Source of the DNA: Mucilaginibacter_A sp965201005
GTDB lineage: Bacteria > Bacteroidota > Bacteroidia > Sphingobacteriales > Sphingobacteriaceae
DNA length: 64,000 nt
Direction of reading: 5' to 3'
NCBI RefSeq assembly: GCF_965201005.1
Contig: NZ_OZ241747.1
Span: forward strand, 248,001 to 312,000
Of the stretch, positions 44,578-52,203 are shown in pieces. The stretch's first letter is position 1, and each line of letters begins with the position of its first letter. Made by a program: the position numbers and the translations under genes. A model generated the notes under the pieces. The model saw nothing but the letters and a program-made list of their open reading frames with translations, had not been told where the DNA came from and did no database searches.

Positions 44578-44952
44578 TTAAGCACTTTTATAAGATTTAA
44601 ACTCGGCATCGCCCCACAATTCTTCTATCCCGTAAAACTCGCGTTTATCTGTTTTAAATATGTGTACCACAACGTCAACATAATCTAATAAAATCCACTC
44701 ACCATATTCAAAGCCTTCTTTCCTCCAGGGATCTTGTTTTAAAGCTTTGTAAACTTCATCTTCCACACTTCCGGCAATTGCCCTCACTTGGGTAGTGGAT
44801 TCTGCATGGCATATCACAAAATAATCTGACACTGAACTGCGGATATTTCTGAGGTCTAATCTAACAATATCATTGCCTTTTTTCTCTTGTATCCCATTGA
44901 TAATGATTTCCGATATTAAGGCCGATTCTAATTTATTCTTGTTTATTACCAT
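44578..44952 (-). CDS. rsfS: Ribosomal silencing factor RsfS
   Basis: 124 residues, YbeB/Iojap family. Core pattern DIVRLDLRNIRSSVSDYFVICHAESTTQVRAIAGSVEDEV, then WILLDYVDVVVHIFKTDKREFYGIEELWGDA. It binds uL14 and blocks subunit joining under starvation. Placed upstream of ftsH with a 45-base gap in the same direction, a common Bacteroidota arrangement. Divergent from birA. Confidence 0.93.
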   Translation of the reverse strand: MVINKNKLESALISEIIINGIQEKKGNDIVRLDLRNIRSSVSDYFVICHAESTTQVRAIAGSVEDEVYKALKQDPWRKEGFEYGEWILLDYVDVVVHIFKTDKREFYGIEELWGDAEFKSYKSA

Positions 44953-44999
44953 TAAAAAAACTTAGTTTTGAGCCACATTCACATACGTTTTTTTCTACT

Positions 45000-45776
45000 T
45001 TGCAAAATAACATATTTTCGGGGGCATTTGTTGGACAAAATATTCTAACGTATAAGGAGATAACTTCCACTAATGACCTGATGAAAGAGTTAATGGCAAA
45101 ATCTACGCCATTGCCTGAAGGTACGGTCATTATGGCAGACCATCAAACCGCCGGCAAAGGGCAGCAGCAAAGTGGCTGGCATGGTCAGGCGGGCAAAAAC
45201 CTCACCTTTAGTTTGCTTTTGTTTCCTGATTTTTTAATTGCCGACCAGTCTTTTTCTCTTTTGTGTGCAATAAGTTTAGGGGTGATTAAAGCCCTGCAAC
45301 TTATTTTAGGGGATAAAACCCGCATCAAGTGGCCCAATGATATTTATTATGGTCAAAAAAAATTGGGCGGTATCTTGATAGAAAATTTACTGGCTAAAAG
45401 AAGCATTAAACAATCGGTTGTGGGTATCGGCATCAATATCAATCAGGAAAGTTTTCCGGATGATTTGCCCAACCCGATTTCGATCTGGCAGGTTTTATAC
45501 AAAAAAAGTGTGCTAAAAGAAGTATTGTTACAAATTTGCGCCAGTATAGAATTTTATTATCTGAAGTTAAAAGCTGGAGAATTTGACGATGTAAAGCAGG
45601 AATATCTGCAAAATCTGTACGGTTTGGGGCAGGAGATTTGGTTTCAAACTAAAGAAAAAACTTTCATCGGAAAAATATCAACAGTAAACCATTTGGGCAA
45701 ACTTGGTATCCAACAAGAAAACGAAACTGAATTTTTTGACCTGAAAGAAGTCAAATTTTTATTTAATCAACCATGA
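45000..45776 (+). CDS. birA: Biotin--[acetyl-CoA-carboxylase] ligase
   Basis: 258 residues. The catalytic loop is TAGKGQQQSGWHGQAGKNLTFS (GRG-type, here GKG), and IKWPNDIYYGQKKLGGILIEN binds biotinyl-AMP. There is no N-terminal DNA-binding domain, so it is not a repressor. It attaches biotin to the carboxyl carrier protein. The TTG start at 45000 lies inside TACTTTG, a possible -7 element, so the true start is uncertain. Two word copies lie inside (45395-45406 AKRSI, 45514-45525 LKEVL). The next gene overlaps by ATGA. Confidence 0.92.
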   Translation: MQNNIFSGAFVGQNILTYKEITSTNDLMKELMAKSTPLPEGTVIMADHQTAGKGQQQSGWHGQAGKNLTFSLLLFPDFLIADQSFSLLCAISLGVIKALQLILGDKTRIKWPNDIYYGQKKLGGILIENLLAKRSIKQSVVGIGININQESFPDDLPNPISIWQVLYKKSVLKEVLLQICASIEFYYLKLKAGEFDDVKQEYLQNLYGLGQEIWFQTKEKTFIGKISTVNHLGKLGIQQENETEFFDLKEVKFLFNQP

Positions 45777-46219
45777 AAAAATTAACACTGTTTTTAGCCG
45801 TATCTTTTTTGAGCACCGGCTTGTTTGCCCAAATTTTAAAGCCGGTAAAATGGTCATATGCGGCCAAAAGAATCAGTAAAACCGAAGCTGTTTTATTGCT
45901 TAAAGCCACTATTGATAACGGCTGGCACATTTACTCAACCCGACAAAAAGAAGGCGGACCGGTAAAAACCGAATTTACGTTTACGCCATCAAAAGATTAT
46001 GCTTTAATTGGCATAGTGGCCGAACCTAAACCGGTTACCAAATTTGAAAATGCATTTAAAATGAATGTGCTTTATTTTGAAAAAAGTGCCGTTTTTCAGC
46101 AAAAAATCAAACTGAATAAAGACCAAACCAACATTAAAGGCAAGATAGAGTTTATGGTTTGTAACGATAAACAATGCCTGCCGCCAGATGATTTTGAATT
46201 TAACATTCCGGTTAAGTAA
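45773..46219 (+). CDS. Secreted DsbD alpha-domain-like protein
   Basis: 148 residues with signal peptide MKKLTLFLAVSFLSTGLFAQ. The rest matches the N-terminal domain of thiol:disulfide interchange protein DsbD, with FMVCNDKQCLPP containing the two-cysteine redox site (C-x5-C). The membrane and thioredoxin domains are absent, so it may partner another DsbD or act as a stand-alone periplasmic domain. Overlaps birA by 4 bases. Confidence 0.85.
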   Translation: MKKLTLFLAVSFLSTGLFAQILKPVKWSYAAKRISKTEAVLLLKATIDNGWHIYSTRQKEGGPVKTEFTFTPSKDYALIGIVAEPKPVTKFENAFKMNVLYFEKSAVFQQKIKLNKDQTNIKGKIEFMVCNDKQCLPPDDFEFNIPVK

Positions 46220-46243
46220 GTAGCTGAGGATCAAGATTTAGCA

Positions 46244-47227
46244 ATGAGTACATCTATAGAAAATATTGGCCTGTTCACCTCTGGCGGTGATGCGCCAGGC
46301 ATGAATGCAGCCATCAGGGCGGTAGTGCGCACGGCTTTGTATTACAACATCCAGGTTACGGGCATCCGGCGCGGATATGAAGGCATGATCAACGGCGAAA
46401 TGTCTTTGATGGACCGCCGCTCGGTGGCCAATATTGTGCAGCGCGGCGGTACAATCCTGAAAACCGGCCGGAGCGAGCAGTTTATGACGCCCGAAGGACG
46501 GAAATTAGCTTACGAGCAGCTGCAAAAAAATAAAGTGGATGCTTTGGTTGCCGTTGGTGGTGATGGCACTTTTAAAGGTGCACAGCTTTTTGGTAAAGAA
46601 TTTAACATACCGATTGTTGGCCTTCCGGGCACGATTGACAATGATTTATTCGGGACAGATTTTACCATCGGCTATGATACGGCCATCAATACGGTAGTAA
46701 ATGCAGTAGATAGAATACGCGATACGGCCGAATCACACGATCGTTTGTTTATTATAGAAGTGATGGGCAAAGATGGCGGCATGATTGCTTTGCGCACGGG
46801 CATTGCAACCGGCTCGGAAGCAGTTTTGATCCCGGATTCTACCAGCGATATCAATGCTGTTTTTGCACGGTTAGAGCGGGACCGTCGGCACAAATCTTCT
46901 AAAATAATTATTGTGGCCGAAGCAGACGAAGAATCAGGTGCTGCATTTGATATTGGCGATCAGATCAAAGAAAAATACCCTAATTACGATACGCGGGTTT
47001 CTGTTTTAGGCCATATCCAGCGTGGCGGTACGCCAACCTGCATGGACCGGGTTTTGGCCAGCCGCGTAGGTGTTGCCGCAGTAGAAGCACTGCTGGATGG
47101 CCATCGTAATGAGATGATCGGCGTAATTCATAATGACATCAGTTACATCGATTTTAGCCGTGCCATCAAGCATAATACCGAACTCAACCCCAAACTGTTA
47201 AAGATCGTAGAAATTCTTTCTCTATAA
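46244..47227 (+). CDS. pfkA: ATP-dependent 6-phosphofructokinase
   Basis: 327 residues. The nucleotide-binding motif is GLFTSGGDAPGMNAAIRAVVR. The catalytic site is GLPGTIDNDLFGTDFTIGYDTA. RDTAESHDRLFIIEVMG and LGHIQRGGTPTCMDRVLASR complete the effector and substrate sites. It phosphorylates fructose 6-phosphate in glycolysis. It lies 25 bases after the DsbD-like gene, so it may be co-transcribed. Confidence 0.96.
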   Translation: MSTSIENIGLFTSGGDAPGMNAAIRAVVRTALYYNIQVTGIRRGYEGMINGEMSLMDRRSVANIVQRGGTILKTGRSEQFMTPEGRKLAYEQLQKNKVDALVAVGGDGTFKGAQLFGKEFNIPIVGLPGTIDNDLFGTDFTIGYDTAINTVVNAVDRIRDTAESHDRLFIIEVMGKDGGMIALRTGIATGSEAVLIPDSTSDINAVFARLERDRRHKSSKIIIVAEADEESGAAFDIGDQIKEKYPNYDTRVSVLGHIQRGGTPTCMDRVLASRVGVAAVEALLDGHRNEMIGVIHNDISYIDFSRAIKHNTELNPKLLKIVEILSL

Positions 47228-47238
47228 ATTTCAGGCGA

Positions 47239-47292
47239 TAAAAGAAGTAGCGTCAGCTCTGTCCGAAGGAAAAGGATTTTATACTTCTCTTA
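47239..47292. repeat. Degenerate inverted pair of the 12-base word
   Basis: TAAAAGAAGTAG (47239-47250) and ATACTTCTCTTA (47281-47292), each with one mismatch, flank the gap between convergent pfkA and the nucleotidase. Both retain AT tails (AAATTTCAGGCGA and CCGGCTTAATTTTT). Confidence 0.7.
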
Positions 47293-47304
47293 CCGGCTTA
47301 ATTT

Positions 47305-47832
47305 TTAAAGCAACTTGGCGGCTACTTCTTCCCAGGTATCAACACGTTCAAATTCGGTTATTAATTTGTTATGGGGCGAAGTGAACAGCAGCGGCCGGCC
47401 ATTAAAAGCAGTGAAATTACGGCTGCGGTCATCAATCATGATGTCCACGTTTACAATTTTCAACCCGCAAAAAATAGTGCGCTGCCAGGGGATAAATGGA
47501 AAATGATCAGCCAGCCAGTCCACTTTATCTTCCAGCGAGTTACGGAACTCCATTGCGGCAGAAACAATGAAAACGTCATATTTTTCACTCAGTTCTTTCA
47601 CCACGCGCTGGCTGTCTTTAATTACTTCCAAATCGCGGAAAAAACCTTTTTCATAAATGTGTTTCCTAAAGTCTCCGGAAATATGATCTGGCAAAATGGC
47701 ATAAAATTCTTCGCCATCCTGCTGCTGCCGTAATGCTTCTTTTGGGTGGTTTTTTTTGTACAGGGCCTCAAATTTAGCAATTACATCGGCCAGCACTTCG
47801 TCCATATCAATGGCAATACGTTGTTTTTCCAT
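47305..47832 (-). CDS. 5'-nucleotidase-like HAD superfamily protein
   Basis: 175 residues from ATG 47832 (MEKQRIAIDMDEVLADV), where the catalytic DMDEV begins. A 24-residue in-frame extension to 47904 starts at an ATG that overlaps a word copy and is unlikely. VSAAMEFRNSLEDKVDWL holds motif II, and VDIMIDDRSRNF motif IV with the paired aspartates. It resembles 5'(3')-deoxyribonucleotidases, which hydrolyse (deoxy)nucleoside monophosphates. A one-mismatch word occurs at 47733-47744. Confidence 0.88.
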   Translation of the reverse strand: MEKQRIAIDMDEVLADVIAKFEALYKKNHPKEALRQQQDGEEFYAILPDHISGDFRKHIYEKGFFRDLEVIKDSQRVVKELSEKYDVFIVSAAMEFRNSLEDKVDWLADHFPFIPWQRTIFCGLKIVNVDIMIDDRSRNFTAFNGRPLLFTSPHNKLITEFERVDTWEEVAAKLL

Positions 47833-47902
47833 TTTAATCAGGTTTTTGCAAAATAAATTAATTTTTTCAAGAAGCTGTTCAAAACCGTTGGACTTATTGG
47901 CC

Positions 47903-47914
47903 ATACTTCTTTTA
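47903..47914 (-). repeat. 12-base word, GAAG/TAT form
   Basis: ATACTTCTTTTA then TCAACTAAAATATGG, 70 bases upstream of the nucleotidase start. On the minus strand the sequence reads AAGTATGG, giving a spurious in-frame ATG. Confidence 0.8.
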
Positions 47915-47976
47915 TCAACTAAAATATGGTGGTTTTTTTAATTATCGGTAAACGGAAAATATCAAATTTACAGGTA

Positions 47977-47988
47977 TAAAAGAAGCTT
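47977..47988 (+). repeat. 12-base word, one mismatch, with AT tail
   Basis: TAAAAGAAGCTT preceded by CAAATTTACAGGTA. It lies in the 329-base gap 47833-48161, which holds this, the 47903 copy and the rpsP promoter; no gene is seen. Confidence 0.65.
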
Positions 47989-48099
47989 GTAAATAGCTCA
48001 CATAAAAATTCAGCCAGCTTCCAAACTCAAAAAAACAAACTTAAAATTGATTTTAAGCTGATTTATTGGTGATTAGATAAAAATTTTAAATATTTTTCC

Positions 48100-48107
48100 T
48101 AATTTTG
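48100..48107 (+). promoter_or_regulatory. -7 element of rpsP
   Basis: TAATTTTG followed by CAGCCC, 54 bases before ATG 48162, matching TAnnTTTG. The leader contains CCCCGCAAC...CCGGGG-like complementarity that could be regulatory. Confidence 0.5.
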
Positions 48108-48161
48108 CAGCCCCGCAACAAAAAGTTCCGGGGAATATGTTGAATACATAAAAACAAAAAA

Positions 48162-48677
48162 ATGGCAACTAAAATCAGATTACAAAGACACGGTAAAAAA
48201 GGCAAAGCTTTTTATTACATCGTAGTGGCAGATGCCCGCGCCCCGCGTGATGGCCGTTTCATTGAGCGTTTGGGCTCTTACAACCCAAACACAAACCCGG
48301 CAACAATCAATATTGATTTTGATAAAACGCTGGATTGGGTAACCACAGGCGCACAACCAACCGATACCTGCCGTGCAATTTTGGGTTATAAAGGCGTAAT
48401 GTACAAAAAACACTTGCAGGGCGGTGTTAAAAAAGGTGCTTTAACGCAAGAACAGGCCGATGCAAAATTTGCAGAATGGACTGAACAAAAAGAAAATAAA
48501 ATAAGCGGTAAAACAACCTCTTTATCAACCGCAAAAAGCGACGCACGCAAAACTGCTTTAGCTGCAGAAGCGAAGAAAAATGCTGACCGTGCCGCTGCAA
48601 TTGTTGCCAAAAATACTCCGCCAGTTGCAGAACCGGTAGCTGAAGAAACAACGGAAGAAACTACTCCTGCTGAATAA
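48162..48677 (+). CDS. rpsP: 30S ribosomal protein bS16 with long C-terminal tail
   Basis: 171 residues. The first 80 are classic S16 (ATKIRLQRHGKKGKAFYYIVVADARAPRDGRFIERLGSYNPNT). The rest is a Lys/Ala/Glu-rich tail ending VAEETTEETTPAE, making it about twice the proteobacterial length; Bacteroidota S16 proteins often have such tails. It is followed by a strong hairpin and then rimM. Confidence 0.95.
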   Translation: MATKIRLQRHGKKGKAFYYIVVADARAPRDGRFIERLGSYNPNTNPATINIDFDKTLDWVTTGAQPTDTCRAILGYKGVMYKKHLQGGVKKGALTQEQADAKFAEWTEQKENKISGKTTSLSTAKSDARKTALAAEAKKNADRAAAIVAKNTPPVAEPVAEETTEETTPAE

Positions 48678-48699
48678 TCAGCATAAATAACAACATTGC

Positions 48700-48740
48700 G
48701 TATAGCGAAGCTTTGAAATAAAGCTTCGCTATACTTGTTT
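48700..48740 (+). terminator. Hairpin between rpsP and rimM
   Basis: GTATAGCGAAGCTT (48700-48713) and AAGCTTCGCTATAC (48721-48734) form a perfect 14-bp stem with a 7-base loop, followed by TTGTTTT. A terminator or attenuator that would lower rimM relative to rpsP. Confidence 0.8.
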
Positions 48741-48756
48741 TAAGCCCTTTTTTAAG

Positions 48757-49281
48757 ATGACGACAGAGGATTGCTTCCGTTTGGGGACCGTAACCAAAAC
48801 CCGCGGGTTAAAAGGCGAACTACAGGTTTATATTGATTTTGAAGAACCGGAAAAACTCAAATTTAAAAGCCTTTTTTTAGAAATTGGCGGAAAATTGGTC
48901 CCGTACTTTGTCACGCTGTTTAAATTACCGATGAAAAACGTGGCTTATCTGCAACTGGAAGACGTTGATACGATAGAAAAAGCATCTTTATTAATTAAAA
49001 AAGACGTTTTCCTGCTCAATAAAATCAAACCTAAAAAGAAAAAAAACGAATTTGGGCTGAAGGATCTGCTGCACTTTATTGCGGTGGACGAAAATGAAGG
49101 CGAACTGGGCGAAATCATTGATATTCAGGAATATCCGCAGCAGTTTATCGCTACCGTTCCGTATAAAAACCGGGAAGTGCTTTTTCCGCTCAATCAAAAC
49201 ATCATTAAAAATATTGATGTGGCAAAAGGAGTGGTGCTGGTGGACCTGCCCGAAGGTTTATTGGATATTTATTTGGATTAA
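48757..49281 (+). CDS. rimM: Ribosome maturation factor RimM
   Basis: 174 residues. The N-terminal domain is FRLGTVTKTRGLKGELQVYIDFEEPEKLKF. A Lys-rich linker (LNKIKPKKKKNEF) leads to the PRC-barrel (GLKDLLHFIAVDENEGELGEIIDIQEYPQQ) ending LPEGLLDIYLD. It assists 16S rRNA processing and 30S assembly near S19. The position after rpsP is conserved widely. Confidence 0.93.
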   Translation: MTTEDCFRLGTVTKTRGLKGELQVYIDFEEPEKLKFKSLFLEIGGKLVPYFVTLFKLPMKNVAYLQLEDVDTIEKASLLIKKDVFLLNKIKPKKKKNEFGLKDLLHFIAVDENEGELGEIIDIQEYPQQFIATVPYKNREVLFPLNQNIIKNIDVAKGVVLVDLPEGLLDIYLD

Positions 49282-49300
49282 CCGCTCCTAAAATTAGGCA

Positions 49301-49344
49301 ATACTGTTTTTATCAGTCAAATTTTAGGGTGATAAAAACAGCAT
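49301..49344. repeat. Inverted pair of the 12-base word, ACAG forms
   Basis: ATACTGTTTTTA (49301-49312) and TAAAAACAGCAT (49333-49344) flank TCAGTCAAATTTTAGGGTGA. The pair follows rimM by 19 bases. The rest of the 234-base gap to 49515 shows no gene and no clear promoter. Confidence 0.85.
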
Positions 49345-49515
49345 CCTAAAAAACGCATTACGTAAAATCACGTTAATATTTGCGTGGAAACGCCAAGCTG
49401 ATTGCGTACAAGCAACCTTTCTGTACTTTATAACTACCTGTAATTTAGCATTTAAAGAAAAGGTAGTATCCGAAAAACCTGAAACGAGTAGGAAAAACGC
49501 TAAAAATTTAAAGCG

Positions 49516-50526
49516 ATGTTAAGTACAGAAACCAAGGATCCGATGACGATCGATGAACTCAAAAAATTATCTCCGGTAAAAGCAACTTCCGCAGAAAACC
49601 TGTTGAACACAGGAACAAATTTTGACCAGGAACCGCAAACAGAAGTGATTGACGGCCGCCGCTATCCAAAAGGAATGGTAGCGGTTGGTTTAAAGGCCGG
49701 AGATAAGTTTGCGCTGGCCAACGTTACAGAAACCGATCATTTTTACCCTACTTTCAGCGATTTGGATTATTTCCCGAAGCCTGAACCCAAGAAATTGCAG
49801 AAACCTCGGTTTATCGGGCAAAATGCTGCATTGCCCGGCGATATTTTGAAAACAATTTTCGGCACGGATGATCGCAAAGTTTATTATTCTACTGCTTACC
49901 CGTGGCGTTGTGTAGGCCGTGTAGAAACGGCTTTAGGTTTCGGCAGCGGTGTGATGATTGGCCCGCGCCACCTGCTCACCTGCTCGCATATTATTGATTG
50001 GCAGGCAAATAACCAAACCGGCTGGTTAAAATTTACACCGATGTATTACAATGGCAGCGCGCCTTATGGTGTTGCAAACGGCATCCGCACTTATTACATG
50101 TTTAAAGTAAGCGGCCCAACCATTGATGGCACCGAAGCAAAATTTGATTATACGGTTGTGGTTTTGGATAAGCCGCTGGGCAATAGTACCGGTTGGATGG
50201 GTTCAAAATCTTATACCGATAATTGGGACGGACAACAAGTTTGGACCCACGCCGGCTATCCTGCAGATTTGACCGGCACACAACGGCCAACCTATCAAAC
50301 CGGTATTGCTTTGGATGGCGATTCAGGAACTTCTGATGACGCCGAATACATGGCCCACAAGGCGGATGTTTATCCCGGACAAAGCGGTGGCCCTTTTTGG
50401 GGATATTGGGCAGGCCAGCCGTATGCAGTTGCCACACAAAGTGCACAAAATGCCAATTACAACACGGCAAGCGGCGGCTCGGATTTGGCTGGTTTGGTTA
50501 ATAAAGCCAGAACAGAGTTTCCGTAA
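49516..50526 (+). CDS. Trypsin-like serine protease without signal peptide
   Basis: 336 residues. The catalytic His is in GPRHLLTCSHIID, the Asp in AKFDYTVVVLD and the Ser in PGQSGGPFWGY, so the triad is complete. It resembles glutamyl endopeptidase/V8-like proteases. The first 110 residues (MLSTETKDPMTIDELKKLSPVKATSAENLL...) look like a propeptide, but there is no N-terminal hydrophobic segment, which is odd for this family. Either it is cytoplasmic, uses another export route, or the start is mis-assigned. A palindromic word pair terminates it. Confidence 0.85.
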   Translation: MLSTETKDPMTIDELKKLSPVKATSAENLLNTGTNFDQEPQTEVIDGRRYPKGMVAVGLKAGDKFALANVTETDHFYPTFSDLDYFPKPEPKKLQKPRFIGQNAALPGDILKTIFGTDDRKVYYSTAYPWRCVGRVETALGFGSGVMIGPRHLLTCSHIIDWQANNQTGWLKFTPMYYNGSAPYGVANGIRTYYMFKVSGPTIDGTEAKFDYTVVVLDKPLGNSTGWMGSKSYTDNWDGQQVWTHAGYPADLTGTQRPTYQTGIALDGDSGTSDDAEYMAHKADVYPGQSGGPFWGYWAGQPYAVATQSAQNANYNTASGGSDLAGLVNKARTEFP

Positions 50527-50544
50527 ATACCAAATTTAGGTAGA

Positions 50545-50578
50545 TAAAAGAAGCATTGTTACGTTGATGCTTCTTTTA
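50545..50578. repeat. Inverted pair of the 12-base word between convergent genes
   Basis: TAAAAGAAGCAT (50545-50556) and ATGCTTCTTTTA (50567-50578), 10 bases apart, lie between the serine protease and comM 3' ends. AT tails are CCAAATTTAGG (left) and TCATATAAAATTT (right). Confidence 0.9.
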
Positions 50579-50589
50579 TCATATAAAAT

Positions 50590-52128
50590 TTATCCTGCCC
50601 AACCTTCGCGGTCCAAACTTCTAAACTGTATCGCTTCTGCCAAATGCTCAATCTGGATGTCTTCTGTTCCGGCCAAATCAGCAATGGTGCGGGCAACTTT
50701 TAAAATCCGGTCGTAAGCGCGGGCACTTAAACCTAATTTTTCCATTGCCTTTTTTAGCAGGATTTGTCCTGTTTCGCTGATTTTACAAACCTGGCGCACC
50801 ATTTTGGATTCCATTTGTGCGTTGCAATGTAAATCAGGCTTTTCAGTAAACCTTTTTTGTTGGATTTCCCGCGCTCTGATCACACGTTCGCGGATGGTTT
50901 CGCTTTTTTCCGAAACCCGTTCCGAAGAAAGCTCTGTAAAATTTACCGGCGTTACTTCTACATGCAGATCAATCCGATCTAAAAGCGGTCCCGAAATTTT
51001 ACTCAAATATTTTTGTACGATGCCCGGCCCGCATACACATTCACGATCTGGATGATTGTAGTAACCGCAGGGGCAAGGGTTCATGGAAGCGACCAGCATA
51101 AAACTCGAAGGATAATCTACACTCATTTTCGCGCGGGAAATGGTTACTCGGCGTTCTTCCAGCGGCTGGCGCATCACTTCCAAAACCGTCCGTTTAAATT
51201 CCGGCAGTTCATCCAAAAACAAAACACCGTTGTGCGCCAAAGAAATTTCGCCAGGCTGCGGGTTGCCGCCGCCGCCAACCAAAGCCACATCCGAAACCGT
51301 ATGGTGCGGCGAACGGAACGGCCGTACCGAAACCAGCGCATCCGCTGCAGCCAGTTTCCCGGCAACCGAATGGATTTTGGTGGTTTCCAACGCTTCGGAT
51401 AAATTTAAAGGCGGCAAAATGGAAGGCAACCGCTTGGCCAGCATGGTTTTACCGGCTCCGGGCGGACCAATTAAAATTGCATTATGACCACCGGCAGCAG
51501 CAATTTCCAGCGAACGTTTGATGTTTTCCTGTCCTTTCACATCCGAAAAATCAGCTTCGTACAAACTGATGCTGCGATAAAACTCATCGCGTGTATTTAC
51601 AATTTCTTCTTCCAGCGGTTTATCTCCGTTTAAAAAATCAACTACTTCAGTAATAGAATTCACTCCAAAAACAGCTAAATTATCTACAATTGCGGCTTCG
51701 CGGGCATTTTGTTTGGGCAGGATAAAACCTTTGTAACCTTCTTTTCGTGCCTGAATGGCAATGGGCAGCGCGCCACGAATGGGTTGTAATCCGCCGTCTA
51801 ACGAAAGTTCGCCCATGATGAGGTACTTATCCAGTTCATCGTGCGAAATTTGCCCGGAAGCCGCCAAAACGCCAATTGCAATCGTCAAATCATACGAAGA
51901 ACCTTCTTTGCGCACATCGGCCGGAGCCATGTTCACCACGACCTGCTGTTTGGGCATGTGGTAATTGCAGTTTTTTAAAGCAGATTTTACTCGGAAATAA
52001 CTCTCTTTTATAGCATTATCGGGCAAGCCAACTACATAGTATTTGGTGCCGCCGGTAATGTTTACTTCAACGGTAATTGTGGTGGCTTCGATACCGTAAA
52101 CAGCACTGCCAAAAGTTTTTACAAGCAC
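50590..52128 (-). CDS. comM: YifB/ComM family Mg-chelatase-like AAA+ ATPase
   Basis: 512 residues. The N-terminal Lon-like domain (GIEATTITVEVNITGGTKYYVVGLPDNAIKES) is followed by the AAA+ core: Walker A GPPGAGKTMLAKRLPSILPPL, Walker B GVLFLDELPEF. The insert has cysteines CPCGYYNHPDRECVCGPG, and the C-terminal helical domain is ARAYDRILKVARTIADLAG. In Haemophilus and Vibrio, ComM is a branch-migration helicase that extends heteroduplex during natural transformation. It is widespread, so presence alone does not prove competence, but it is relevant to the uptake-sequence hypothesis here. Confidence 0.93.
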   Translation of the reverse strand: MLVKTFGSAVYGIEATTITVEVNITGGTKYYVVGLPDNAIKESYFRVKSALKNCNYHMPKQQVVVNMAPADVRKEGSSYDLTIAIGVLAASGQISHDELDKYLIMGELSLDGGLQPIRGALPIAIQARKEGYKGFILPKQNAREAAIVDNLAVFGVNSITEVVDFLNGDKPLEEEIVNTRDEFYRSISLYEADFSDVKGQENIKRSLEIAAAGGHNAILIGPPGAGKTMLAKRLPSILPPLNLSEALETTKIHSVAGKLAAADALVSVRPFRSPHHTVSDVALVGGGGNPQPGEISLAHNGVLFLDELPEFKRTVLEVMRQPLEERRVTISRAKMSVDYPSSFMLVASMNPCPCGYYNHPDRECVCGPGIVQKYLSKISGPLLDRIDLHVEVTPVNFTELSSERVSEKSETIRERVIRAREIQQKRFTEKPDLHCNAQMESKMVRQVCKISETGQILLKKAMEKLGLSARAYDRILKVARTIADLAGTEDIQIEHLAEAIQFRSLDREGWAG

Positions 52129-52203
52129 AGGAAATGATTTTAAATTTCCTGTAAATTAACTAAAAATTAATATAAGTAGCTTTAGAAGAATTATATTGAT
52201 AAA

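Noticed and set aside
47833..47904. Upstream start of the nucleotidase at 47904
   Set aside because: The added 24 residues precede the conserved DMDEV start and the ATG arises from a 12-base word copy.
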